A program made the translations under genes and the position numbers. This document shows, piece by piece, positions 13,550 to 20,855 of a DNA stretch of 20,855 bases. The stretch spans positions 1 through 20,855 of the forward strand of contig DATMNI010000242.1 in the NCBI GenBank assembly GCA_035570275.1, in the 5' to 3' direction. Each line of letters begins with the position of its first letter. Within the stretch, counting starts at the first letter, position 1. The stretch is from DATMNI01 sp035570275 (GTDB taxonomy: Bacteria; Acidobacteriota; Terriglobia; Bryobacterales; Bryobacteraceae). A model generated the notes under the pieces. It had not been told where the DNA came from, did not search any database, and worked only from the letters and a program-made list of their open reading frames with translations.

Positions 13550-15880
13550 ATGCGGATACCGATGCTGCGGATACCGATGCTCTTGTGGTTGACGCCGTTC
13601 CTCCACGCCCAGGGCGGCGGCGCTCCCTGGAACGACCTGCGGTCGAAAAATCCGCCGGGGCTCGCGGTAACTCTGCGGCTGCTGAATCCACACGCGTTTC
13701 GCCGGGGCGAACTCATCGCCGCGGAACTGAACCTGCCGAACCATCCGCCCGTGCAGATTCCACCACCAGCGGAGCATTGGCAATTCGCCGGCATGCTGCT
13801 GGACCCGCCGGCCGATTGCGGCATTATCGCCAAGCCATGCTTTCTGACCGATCCGAACGGAGGCGGCCCGGGGGGACTGGACCGATCCGGTCTCTTCAGC
13901 CCCTCCGATCACCAGACGTTGGCGCTCAACGGGTACCTGCCACTGCTCCCGGCAGGGCGCTACCGCGTGGCGGCCCTGGCGCGCAAGCTGGTGTTGGGAA
14001 ATCGCGGACCTGCATCGGTGTCTTATGTCTATGCCGATCCGCCGCAGTATGCGGTCTCGGGCGTCGTCGAGATCGACATCGTTGCCGCCACCGCGGATTG
14101 GGTCCGCCAGACCATCGCCAGGAGCGTGGCCACGCTCCACCCGCAGACTCGTGATAGCGCGGGCAACCGTGCCGGCGACCGAACGGGCTACCAGGCGCAG
14201 CAGGATGCCGCCCGTCAACTCGCCTTCTTAAACGATCCCGCCGCCTGGACCGCGTCCCTGGACCTGTTGCCGAACAACGAGAACGTGCTGCTGACGGGCC
14301 TGGGCCGCGGACGCCCTCCGGCCCGCGTCTGCGACCTCATGCAGGCCCGCGTGTCAGCGCCGACACAGTCTGTGTCAACTTCGTACCTCTATCGCCTGAC
14401 CGAGATTTGCGCGCGCGCGAATCTGCCGCCGGCGCCGCCCATCGCAGCGTCCGCCAACTTCCGGCCTATGGCGGTGACGGCCATCCTCTCCGCCACGCCG
14501 CCGCCGGCCACTGCGCCAGTTTCGCCGCCTAATCCCGAATTGCAGGCGTGGTCCGAAAAGTGGCGCGCCTATACACAAGATCTGATGAACAAGGCCACGG
14601 CCGCACTGGCCGGGAGCCTGGCGAACAAACAGCCGGGGGCGAAGTGGAATGCATTCTCGACGTTGCTGGAACGGATCAATCAGGTCCGGGCCAACCGGCC
14701 GCCTGAGCCCGACCCGGCCTGGATTCCGCTGCTCACCAGCGAATTCGTGCGCGATTTCGCCGCGGTCGAGGCACCTCGCAAGCAATCCCTGCTCGATCTA
14801 TTCGCTTCCACCATCGACTCGCCCCAGATCGTGCCGCTGCTCGAAAGCGTGCTCGACAACTGGAAGCCCGGCGATTATTACGAAGCAGCCCACTCCGCGC
14901 TCGGCGCCTTGCACCGCATCGACCCGGCGCGCGCGCGGGCTCGCATTCTTGCGGAACTGGTCAAGGAGAAAACTTGGCTCACCGTCGCCTCCCTCGAAAT
15001 GCTTCCGGCCAGCGCGGTGCCGCCCATGGACGACGCGCTCATCGAATCGCTGGCACGCGCGCAACGCCCCGGCGGCTGGAATCCGCAATTGCACCTGGCC
15101 GCGATCGCGCGCTACGCGACGCCGCAGGCACTGCCGCGGATGCGCGCGATTTACGAATCGCAGCAGGACGCTTGCCAGCCGGAGATGATGGCGTACTTCG
15201 TCCGCGTGGATCCGGCCTATGCGGAGCGTGTGTTCCGCAGCCACGCCTGGGACATGCACGCCCCGCCGCCGCGTTGCACGGTGCAGTACTTCAACCGCAC
15301 GCCGCCGCTGGCGATGAATCCGCCGCTGGAGCAGTACATCGCCGCCTACCTCATGCACAGCGACGTCTATATCAAGAGCACGGCCGCGCAGGTGCTGGGC
15401 CGGTACGGAACCACCTCCGCGCTGCCGCGGCTCTGGGAAACCTTCCGCTACTTCCACGACTATTGGAATGGCAAAGGCGCGGAACTGGCGCAAAACGGCC
15501 AGGGTGTCGGGCTGGAGGTGGACCTGCGCAACGCCATTGCCCGCGGGCGCGGATGGCTGGCCACGGAGGCCGACCTGCATCTGATCGAATCCCTGTGCAT
15601 CTCAGACCGGTGCGTACAGGAAACGCGGCAGGATCTGGAGCACTTGGCGCCGCCCCTGCGCATCGAGGTCATGACGCAGCCGTCCGTCGGGATCTCCGGC
15701 AGAGTCGCTCAATACCAGGGCCTGGAAAGCGTAGCGGCCATGGAACTCAAGCTGGCGCAATTTCCCCGAGGAACCCGATTCAAACTGTATGCGCCGGGGC
15801 CGGGCAGCCAGGCCGCGAAAACCGCGGCGGAAATCCTTCGCTTTGCCACGGAGAAGGGCTTGGTGGTGACGACGCCGTAA
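13550..15880 (+). CDS. Large secreted protein with C-terminal HEAT-like helical repeats
   Basis: The 776-residue protein has a signal peptide (MLRIPMLLWLTPFLHAQ) and AGAGG three bases before ATG 13550; ATG 13562 or 13577 could also serve. Residues about 30-180 look like a beta-rich domain (VTLRLLNPHAFRRGELIAAELNL, LPAGRYRVAALARKLVLG). From about 330 to the end the sequence is largely helical, with units such as LLESVLDNWKPGDYYEAAHSALGALHRIDP, LASLEMLP-like stretches and YIKSTAAQVLGRYGTTSALPRLWETF that resemble HEAT repeats. I know no function for this architecture. It is common in Solibacter-type genomes as a hypothetical protein. It is transcribed divergently from the cytochrome/PQQ operon. 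The N-terminal MRIPMLRIPML is a direct 15-nt duplication. Confidence 0.75.
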   Translation: MRIPMLRIPMLLWLTPFLHAQGGGAPWNDLRSKNPPGLAVTLRLLNPHAFRRGELIAAELNLPNHPPVQIPPPAEHWQFAGMLLDPPADCGIIAKPCFLTDPNGGGPGGLDRSGLFSPSDHQTLALNGYLPLLPAGRYRVAALARKLVLGNRGPASVSYVYADPPQYAVSGVVEIDIVAATADWVRQTIARSVATLHPQTRDSAGNRAGDRTGYQAQQDAARQLAFLNDPAAWTASLDLLPNNENVLLTGLGRGRPPARVCDLMQARVSAPTQSVSTSYLYRLTEICARANLPPAPPIAASANFRPMAVTAILSATPPPATAPVSPPNPELQAWSEKWRAYTQDLMNKATAALAGSLANKQPGAKWNAFSTLLERINQVRANRPPEPDPAWIPLLTSEFVRDFAAVEAPRKQSLLDLFASTIDSPQIVPLLESVLDNWKPGDYYEAAHSALGALHRIDPARARARILAELVKEKTWLTVASLEMLPASAVPPMDDALIESLARAQRPGGWNPQLHLAAIARYATPQALPRMRAIYESQQDACQPEMMAYFVRVDPAYAERVFRSHAWDMHAPPPRCTVQYFNRTPPLAMNPPLEQYIAAYLMHSDVYIKSTAAQVLGRYGTTSALPRLWETFRYFHDYWNGKGAELAQNGQGVGLEVDLRNAIARGRGWLATEADLHLIESLCISDRCVQETRQDLEHLAPPLRIEVMTQPSVGISGRVAQYQGLESVAAMELKLAQFPRGTRFKLYAPGPGSQAAKTAAEILRFATEKGLVVTTP
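13552..13581 (+). repeat. Perfect 15-nt tandem duplication at a start codon
   Basis: GCGGATACCGATGCT occurs at 13552-13566 and again at 13567-13581. It duplicates the RIPML segment of the signal peptide and creates extra in-frame ATGs at 13562 and 13577. Confidence 0.95.
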
Positions 15881-15939
15881 GTGCAAGGCGATCGTCGCCC
15901 GACTCCAATTCTGCCTGCCCGCTCCGGCAGTGGCTTTGT

Positions 15940-16086
15940 GGGGCAGGTTGTTAACCTGCGGCGGATTGGCAATCCGCCTGCGTCGGGCTAACGCACCTCT
16001 TCGTGCAAGGCGGATGACGTGGCCGGCTCGCTGCCGCATCGCGGCAGGCGGATTAGCAATCCGCCGCAGGTTAAACAGCCCGCCCC
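15940..16086. repeat. Complex inverted repeat, REP/MITE-like, with nested hairpins
   Basis: The left arm (15940-15982) and right arm (16042-16086) are inverted copies that agree at about 36 of 41 aligned positions with one indel. Each arm itself holds two hairpins, one built on GCAGGTT/AACCTGC and one on GGCGGATT/AATCCGCC. The 59-base centre is bounded by CTGCCGC-ATC-GCGGCAG (16031-16047), which overlaps the right arm. No reading frame or transposase is associated. It lies between the stop at 15880 and the start at 16122 and could also end transcription. Confidence 0.8.
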
Positions 16087-16121
16087 AAAAAGCTGCGCTA
16101 TCCTTACTCCAAGGAGCCGCC

Positions 16122-17840
16122 ATGACGCGCCGCCAATTCGCTTCCACCACCGCTACCGCCGCACTCTCTTACCGCCGCATCCTGGGCGCCAACGACCGCG
16201 TTCGCGTGGGCCTGCTCGGGTCCGGCGGGCGCGGCACTTACGTTTCGCGCTACGCCAAGGAGTTCGGCAACGTGGATATCGCCGCGCTGGCCGATATCTA
16301 CGAACCGCGCATCGATAGCGCCCGCCAGCAACTCAACCCCGCCGCGGAACGGCATCACGATTTCCGCCAGGTGCTGGACCGCAAAGATATCGACGCCGTC
16401 ATCGTGGCATCGCCCGACCACTGGCACGTGCCTATGACCATCGCCGCGGTGGGCGCCGGTAAGGACGTCTACTGCGAAAAGCCGCTGACGCATTCGGTGG
16501 AGGAAGGCCGCGCCATAATCGACGCCGTGCGCAAGTCCGGCCGCATCGTGCAGGTGGGCTACCAGCAGCGCAGCTATCCGCATTTCCAGCAGGCTCGCCA
16601 GCTCATCCAGAGCGGACGCATCGGCCAGGTCACCCAGGTGCTCACCTGGTGGAACCAGAACTATATGGGCCGCAAACCGCCGGCGGTGGACCAGTCCAAA
16701 CTGGATTGGCCGCAGTTTCTCGGCAGCGCCTGCCCGCGCGAGTTCGACGTCTGGCGCTTCACCAACTGGCGCTGGTTCTGGGACTACGGCAACGGTACGC
16801 TCACCGACCTGTTCTCGCACTGGGTGGATAGCGTCCACTGGATCATGGGCGACAGCGTGCCCTCAGAGGTGCGCGGGCAGGGCTCAAAGTTCGCGGTGGA
16901 TTGGTTCGAGGCCCCCGACACCGTCAACGTGTCCTGGCTGTACCCGAAGAAGTTTCAAGTCTCTTACGTCAGCACCATGGTTACCCGGATGGAAGATGGC
17001 GGCCTTCTCTTCCGCGGCACCGAAGGCAGTCTCAAGCTCACCAGGCCCTTCTTCGAGATCTATCCCGAAAGCGGCAAGTTCGACCAGAAGACCAACGTGT
17101 CCGCGGTTTCGCTGCATGTGGACACCGAGCGCGAAGGCACCATCGACCATGTCCTGAACTGGCTGGATTGTATCCGCACCCGCAACCCGCCGAACGCGCC
17201 GGTGGAGAGTTCCGTGGACGCGGCCAACGCGGCCCACTGGGGCAATGAGGCCATCCGCAGCGGACGCGCCCTGGAACTGCCGGGCCGCGCCGGCGCGTGG
17301 AAGCCGCTCTTCAATGGCCGCAACCTGGATGGCTGGGTCCCGGACACACCCGGCGTCTGGAACGTTTCGGACGGCATGATCGTGGGCAAACATACCGGCC
17401 AGAAGTGGAACGACTTCCTGCGCACGCGCGACCATTTCGAAGACTTCGAACTGGCGCTGGAGTTCCGCCTGCTGAACGGCGCCGGCAACAGCGGCGTGCA
17501 GTTCCGCAGCATCCCGGCCGAGCAGGAACATGAGCTCTTCGGTTACCAGGCCGATATCGGCGAAACCTACTGGGGCAGTCTGTATGACGAGTCGCGCCGC
17601 AAGCGGGTGCTGGCGCAGGCGCCCGCGGCGGCCATCGCCAAGCTAGACAAGAACGGCTGGCACACGTACACGGTTCGCGCGCTGGGCAACCACATCACCA
17701 TCACAATCGATGGCATGCGTACCGTGGACTACACGGAGTTCGAGCCCGGCATTCTCAAGCGCGGCTTGATCGGCCTGCAGGTCCACGCCGGCGCCGGGAT
17801 CGAAGTCTGGTTCCGCAATTTGCAAATTCGGGAGATCTAA
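16122..17840 (+). CDS. Tat-exported Gfo/Idh/MocA oxidoreductase fused to a DUF1080 (3-keto-glycoside hydrolase) domain
   Basis: The 572-residue protein starts at ATG 16122, five bases after AAGGAG. MTRRQFASTTATAALS is a twin-arginine signal. Residues about 25-385 form the oxidoreductase: VRVGLLGSGGRG (27-38) binds the dinucleotide, ASPDHWHVPM (96-105) and CEKPLTHS (118-125) hold the conserved lysine K120, and the NGTLTDLFSHWVDSVHW region carries histidines. Residues about 391-572 are DUF1080: WKPLFNGRNLDGW, WNVSDGMIVG, NGAGNSGVQFRS, GYQADIG, KNGWHTYTVRALGNHITITIDG and GLIGLQVHAGAGIEVWFRNLQI. DUF1080 enzymes cleave 3-keto-glycosides that Gfo/Idh/MocA partners produce, so this chain probably does both steps. 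The larger ORF upstream to 15930 reads through the inverted repeat and is not used. Confidence 0.88.
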   Translation: MTRRQFASTTATAALSYRRILGANDRVRVGLLGSGGRGTYVSRYAKEFGNVDIAALADIYEPRIDSARQQLNPAAERHHDFRQVLDRKDIDAVIVASPDHWHVPMTIAAVGAGKDVYCEKPLTHSVEEGRAIIDAVRKSGRIVQVGYQQRSYPHFQQARQLIQSGRIGQVTQVLTWWNQNYMGRKPPAVDQSKLDWPQFLGSACPREFDVWRFTNWRWFWDYGNGTLTDLFSHWVDSVHWIMGDSVPSEVRGQGSKFAVDWFEAPDTVNVSWLYPKKFQVSYVSTMVTRMEDGGLLFRGTEGSLKLTRPFFEIYPESGKFDQKTNVSAVSLHVDTEREGTIDHVLNWLDCIRTRNPPNAPVESSVDAANAAHWGNEAIRSGRALELPGRAGAWKPLFNGRNLDGWVPDTPGVWNVSDGMIVGKHTGQKWNDFLRTRDHFEDFELALEFRLLNGAGNSGVQFRSIPAEQEHELFGYQADIGETYWGSLYDESRRKRVLAQAPAAAIAKLDKNGWHTYTVRALGNHITITIDGMRTVDYTEFEPGILKRGLIGLQVHAGAGIEVWFRNLQIREI

Positions 17841-17906
17841 CGAGTTTCGGCCGTGCGAAGTTCCAGGGGGCGGATAATGGGGGCGGATGCCCTTTCGCGC
17901 CGTCGC

Positions 17907-18767
17907 TCACACCCCTCGAATCGTATCCCGCAGCTTCGAGATCAGCTTCGGAACCACCGTCATCGGGTCGTCCGTCGATTCGTATTCCAGCGCCAGGTAC
18001 CCCTGGTATCCGGCCGCGCCAAGAATCTTCAGCACGCGCGGCCAATCCGCCGGTTGGCTCTTTCGATCCACGTGAACGTCCGCTTTACAATGTACGTTGG
18101 TGGCGTAGGGCGCGCACATTTCGATCTGCGCGTAAGCATCGTTGGGGAAGTTGCCGATGTCGAGATTGATGCCCACCCATGGCGACCCGGCCTTCTTCAC
18201 AATCTCCACCGTCCGGTCGGCGTTGGTCGTAATGCCGCCATCGTCTTCCACGCCCAGTGTGATGCCCCGCTTCGCCGCCTCGTCGGCCGAGCGCTTGAGC
18301 GTCTCCACAGCCCAGGCCACCGCCTGCTCCTCGGTGGCGCCTTTGGGAACGGCGCCGCCAAAGATCCGCATATGAGAAGCGCCCAGCCGTTGCGCCACAT
18401 CCAGCCACTTACGAACGGTCTCCACTTCCGCGGCCTGCAGGTCCGCCGAGGGCTGCGCCATCCTGGCCCGAATCCCAATGTTATAGAGGGAAATGCCGGA
18501 CCGGTAAGCCACCCGCTTCAGCGCGAACAGCGTCTGATCGGTGGTGTCGGGCAGCCAGTAAGTGGTCAGGTCGACGCCATCGACGCCGAGTTCGGCGGCC
18601 ATGCGGATCAAGCCCTCGTAGGTCAGCGATCCATTCTGGAGCTGGTTGCGGAACGAATAAGCGCAAATTGCCGCGCGAAAACGGCCTTTGCCTTCGGTCC
18701 AGGCCGGCATTTGACTACCCGCCAGCGTGACGGCTGCGAGAGCCTGCAAACAGTGACGACGCTGCAT
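17907..18767 (-). CDS. Exported xylose-isomerase-like TIM-barrel (sugar isomerase/epimerase) protein
   Basis: The 286-residue protein starts at ATG 18767 with AGGAG about eight bases upstream. MQRRHCLQALAAVTLAGS is a Tat-like or Sec signal with a twin arginine. The mature part is an AP_endonuc_2 barrel: AICAYSFRNQ, TYEGLIRMAAELGVDGVDLTTYWLP, then E174 (LGVEDDGG), D203 (NLDIGNFP), H226 (NVHCKADV) and E261 (LALEYES) as the likely metal ligands. Family members isomerise, epimerise or, in 3-keto-glycoside pathways, process keto sugars. It is convergent with the Gfo/Idh/MocA-DUF1080 fusion, 66 bases apart, which suggests a shared substrate range though not a shared transcript. The substrate is not known. 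Confidence 0.85.
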   Translation of the reverse strand: MQRRHCLQALAAVTLAGSQMPAWTEGKGRFRAAICAYSFRNQLQNGSLTYEGLIRMAAELGVDGVDLTTYWLPDTTDQTLFALKRVAYRSGISLYNIGIRARMAQPSADLQAAEVETVRKWLDVAQRLGASHMRIFGGAVPKGATEEQAVAWAVETLKRSADEAAKRGITLGVEDDGGITTNADRTVEIVKKAGSPWVGINLDIGNFPNDAYAQIEMCAPYATNVHCKADVHVDRKSQPADWPRVLKILGAAGYQGYLALEYESTDDPMTVVPKLISKLRDTIRGV

Positions 18768-18771
18768 TCGG

Positions 18772-18984
18772 TTATCTCCTCTCCGGTTTTGGACGATCGG
18801 CCGGGAACGGCTCCGTGTCCGGAATCACAGGAACCGCCGTGGCGCCGAACCGCCGGTGAACTGGGACGGTCTGCGCCGCCGCTTGCAGAAGCGCGAGGGT
18901 TCGGGCAGGAAAAGCCGGTAGCGCACGGCGTTGGCGGCAATGATCGCGACGGCGCGGCAACCCTGCAACGTGCGCCTGTTTCAT
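18772..18984 (-). CDS. Short Arg-rich open frame upstream of the TIM-barrel gene, doubtful
   Basis: From ATG 18984 (AGGAG at 18990-18994) a 70-residue frame runs to a TAA that lies beside the ribosome site of the next gene. The composition is very rich in Arg, Pro and Ala and resembles no family I know. Another frame over the same DNA contains a hydrophobic stretch (AVAIIAANAVRYRLFL), which hints at a frameshifted signal peptide. It may be a leader peptide, a relic or non-coding. Confidence 0.25.
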   Translation of the reverse strand: MKQAHVAGLPRRRDHCRQRRALPAFPARTLALLQAAAQTVPVHRRFGATAVPVIPDTEPFPADRPKPERR

Positions 18985-19024
18985 GAGTGCTCCTGAAGGG
19001 ACCCTCACCTAATGTAATCCAAAC

Positions 19025-19038
19025 AGCAGCGCGCTGCT
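19025..19038. repeat. Perfect 14-nt palindrome AGCAGCGCGCTGCT
   Basis: It lies in the intergenic stretch between the divergent TIM-barrel side and the Imm35-like gene. A perfect two-fold symmetric site of this size could be a regulator site, but no partner is known. Confidence 0.35.
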
Positions 19039-19081
19039 CGCGTCACCGGCCCGGCCCCCTAACCTCAGGCCCAACCCCATA

Positions 19082-19098
19082 GGCGTTAAAATAACGCC
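19082..19098. promoter_or_regulatory. Inverted repeat GGCGTTA-AAA-TAACGCC
   Basis: Seven-base perfect arms surround AAA, about 130 bases upstream of the Imm35-like gene. It could be an operator or a short hairpin; nothing in the sequence decides between these. Confidence 0.4.
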
Positions 19099-19225
19099 GT
19101 TGCCGAAATGACCGTCGCTGCGCGCGCAACCGAGTCTCAGGCCCGGCTGATTGGAACTTCCCCGAACGCCGTATATCGTTCCTTTGCCCTCGTGGTGGCA
19201 TTTGAAGGAGGAGCTTCAGGACGTG

Positions 19226-19750
19226 ATGATCGGATTGGATGAAGCGAGGCAAATCGCTGAACAATACCTGATCGGGCTTAGCGCCGATGCTGGCGTGAAG
19301 TTGGAATTGCCAAGCAGCCAGACGCTGGAACGTGACTTCGGATGGGTGTTCTACTACGGGCCAGAGGACACGTCGCTGACACTCGCGGGCAACGCGCCGT
19401 TCATCGTGGATCGTAAGGACGGGTCGATCCACGTAACTGGAACAGCCTATCCAACGGGGGTCTATCTGGAGAACTACGATCTAACTGGAACAGCTTTTCC
19501 GCCCGGCGTCCCGGAGGACACTGTAGTTTTGGAAGGCTGGAAGCCGAGCAGGTCACCGTTCCCCAAGATATCTTTGACGAAGGCCATTCGGGCTGCCACA
19601 GAAAAGGGCCTGGCTGAATCCAAAGGCTGTGCGGATTCCGTACTTTCTGGAGAAGACGTCGGACTCATGTTCCCGACCGCTGCGGAAGCCGACAAGTTCT
19701 CGGCAGAAGTGCAGAGGTTGGGCAGGTCAGTTCGACGAGGGATCCGCTAG
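19226..19750 (+). CDS. Imm35-like immunity protein domain (orphan)
   Basis: From ATG 19226 (AGG five bases upstream; GTG 19223 also possible) the protein has 174 residues and no signal. The first 100 or so fit the immunity protein 35/YrhB-like domain: MIGLDEARQIAEQYL, DFGWVFYYGPED, LAGNAPFIVDRKDGSIHVTGTAYPTGVYLENYD. In known cases Imm35 proteins protect against polymorphic toxins. After the domain, LTGTAFPPGV repeats VTGTAYPTGV 16 residues later. A helical tail (KAIRAATEKGLAES to EVQRLGRS) follows that I do not recognise. No toxin, secretion gene or other immunity gene lies nearby, so it is an orphan. Confidence 0.65.
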   Translation: MIGLDEARQIAEQYLIGLSADAGVKLELPSSQTLERDFGWVFYYGPEDTSLTLAGNAPFIVDRKDGSIHVTGTAYPTGVYLENYDLTGTAFPPGVPEDTVVLEGWKPSRSPFPKISLTKAIRAATEKGLAESKGCADSVLSGEDVGLMFPTAAEADKFSAEVQRLGRSVRRGIR

Positions 19751-19912
19751 AAATCAGCCTAGGTATTGACGACGCGGATGTCAGTTGTCTTGAGTGGCGT
19801 TAGTTAGCGTCCTTTAGCCCGTCTATAGCGGACCAAGCCCGGTCCAAATTCCAGAAGACGCCCATCGTCTGGAACGGTCTCGCGCCTCCTCACAGCCTCT
19901 AAGTGCCGCTCC

Positions 19913-20482
19913 TTAGACCTGGGACTGAGGCGAGAACAGCGATAGGAGCAGCAGCGCAATCTCAAGTCCGGCTATCACGTAGAAAACAACGCGAACTTTC
20001 GGCCATAACCATGTCGGGAGCTGATCAGCTAATTTGTCGCCAATCGTTTCATTCAGTCGCGTCGAGGGTGTGACAGACTGCTGCTCCCTCGCCCACCGAG
20101 CCGACAACCAGTTTCCACGGATATTTGCGAACAAGAGTGCGAGAAAGACGATGCGCAGGAAACCAAAACCATTGCCCGTGAATCGCTGCATGACGAGTGC
20201 GCTCAGCAGGTATGCGGCGAATGCGACGATGGCGGCAACTCTGCTGCGCTGTCGAACGCCGATCCCGGCAAGGAAGAAAAACGTACCTTCGAAAGCACCC
20301 ATCAGAAGTGAACCGGCAATCGTGGTGGAGACCACGGTAACCGCTGCAACAATGAAACAAATCCAGAATCCCTGTGTGGTGATGTAGTCGAAGTCTCCTT
20401 CGTTGCGAATGGTCGGCCAGAGCAAGGCCCGCCAGCGACTTTCTGTTCGAGGTGTCGAATCCGAGAGGCCCAGGGTTTGCAT
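19913..20482 (-). CDS. Integral membrane protein of unknown function
   Basis: The 189-residue protein from ATG 20482 has AGGATGG upstream; an ATG at 20503 would add seven residues but lacks a ribosome site. A cytoplasmic-looking head (SRWRALLWPTIRNEGDFDY) precedes four or five hydrophobic segments near 38-60, 61-75, 80-98, 105-122 and 164-184. A polar loop (SARWAREQQSVTPSTRLNE, 127-145) lies before the last segment. No enzymatic motif is visible and I recognise no family. It is convergent with the Imm35-like gene, and the 160 bases between them hold a weak hairpin (TTCCAG/CTGGAA region, about 19850-19883). Function unknown. Confidence 0.65.
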   Translation of the reverse strand: MQTLGLSDSTPRTESRWRALLWPTIRNEGDFDYITTQGFWICFIVAAVTVVSTTIAGSLLMGAFEGTFFFLAGIGVRQRSRVAAIVAFAAYLLSALVMQRFTGNGFGFLRIVFLALLFANIRGNWLSARWAREQQSVTPSTRLNETIGDKLADQLPTWLWPKVRVVFYVIAGLEIALLLLSLFSPQSQV

Positions 20483-20640
20483 ATCGATGAACCATCCTAG
20501 CATCTAGCTGCTAAGTTAGCGCCCTCGCTCCAGCAATCACGCAGGTTTTTGGTTCAGGGAAATGATATGTGGCGTGGCACTACCGATAGAATGCTCTTCG
20601 TTTTCGGAAAGTTGGCGAATCTGGCGCGGACGCCGCTCCT

Positions 20641-20855
20641 GTGCTCGGCTTACCCGCCACTCGGATAGAGCGGCTCCCGCAGTTATCGCGCTACCAATTT
20701 GCGCCCGAACGAAAACGGGGCATCATGATTGTCCAGAAGTCCTTCTGGGAAGTTGCACCAGACACGGCCCCGAGGCTGGATCGAGGCGAGCGAGGTCATC
20801 TTGGCAAGGCTTATCTTAACGCCTTTGAGCCCCAACCCCCGGACTCCCCGGGCCC
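20641..20855 (+). CDS. Uncertain open frame running off the window end
   Basis: A frame open from about 20600 to the end reads VLGLPATRIERLPQLS, RYQFAPERKRGIMIVQKSFW and EVAPDTAPRLDRGERGHLGK. Possible starts are GTG 20641 and ATG 20725 (GGGG five bases upstream). The text looks more protein-like than the other two frames, but no family is recognised and the 3' end is missing. Otherwise 20504-20855 holds nothing I can name. Confidence 0.25.
   Translation, partial: MLGLPATRIERLPQLSRYQFAPERKRGIMIVQKSFWEVAPDTAPRLDRGERGHLGKAYLNAFEPQPPDSPG

Noticed and set aside
13396..13833. N-terminal extension of the cytochrome c frame
   Set aside because: The translation before MSRTSL is unlike any protein, overlaps the divergent gene, and a signal peptide with ribosome site begins at 13395.
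15930..16121. Upstream in-frame extension of the Gfo/Idh/MocA-DUF1080 fusion
   Set aside because: It translates through the inverted repeat, while AAGGAG directly precedes ATG 16122, which begins a canonical Tat signal.
1..20855. CRISPR array, insertion sequence or prophage
   Set aside because: I saw no regularly spaced direct repeats, transposase, integrase or phage structural gene; the only repeat elements are the inverted repeat at 15940-16086, the short tandem units and the small palindromes listed.

Overview
The window is GC-rich and densely coded. It looks like a chromosome fragment of a heterotrophic Acidobacteriota of the Solibacter/Bryobacter type. The basis is its set of families: several Gfo/Idh/MocA oxidoreductases, two of them with twin-arginine signals, a DUF1080 (3-keto-disaccharide hydrolase) domain, two exported xylose-isomerase-like TIM barrels, and a PQQ-type beta-propeller with a Gly/Arg-rich di-haem cytochrome c. 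This assignment is inferred from gene content; there is no rRNA to confirm it.

Layout. 1-143 is the tail of a Gfo/Idh/MocA protein. 175-2353 is an accessory stretch: a VapB-like antitoxin, the remnant of its PIN toxin, a DUF3800 protein and a small secreted protein. 2603-4743 is a translationally coupled pair, a core-MetE-like methyltransferase and an oligogalacturonate-lyase-like propeller. 4744-5136 holds a hairpin, a promoter candidate, a tRNA-Leu-like fragment and an intact tRNA-Leu(TAG). 5173-6465 (-) is a complete exported Gfo/Idh/MocA protein. 6593-6995 is a lone flaG with a good sigma-28-like promoter. 7044-9841 is a coupled pair, a PLP decarboxylase and an ATP-grasp ligase, that looks like a small biosynthetic cassette of unknown product.

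13395 to 9831 (-) is a tight three-gene operon: di-haem cytochrome c, PQQ-like propeller, exported TIM barrel. Divergent from it is a large secreted protein with repeat-like helices (13550-15880). An elaborate inverted repeat follows (15940-16086), then a Gfo/Idh/MocA-DUF1080 fusion (16122-17840) convergent with another TIM-barrel protein (17907-18767). The last part carries an Imm35-like protein with no visible toxin, a membrane protein and an uncertain partial reading frame.

How the genes may work together. The sugar genes read as an oxidative glycan or glycoside pathway outside the cytoplasm. A Gfo/Idh/MocA enzyme would make or remove a 3-keto sugar, the fused DUF1080 domain would cleave the 3-keto-glycoside, the TIM barrels would isomerise or cleave products, and the PQQ-propeller/cytochrome pair would pass electrons to respiration. 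The single-chain fusion of the dehydrogenase and DUF1080 families is the strongest sequence support. A second theme is a set of short in-frame tandem duplications (12, 12, 15 and 18 nt) at the starts or stops of genes between 5161 and 13581.
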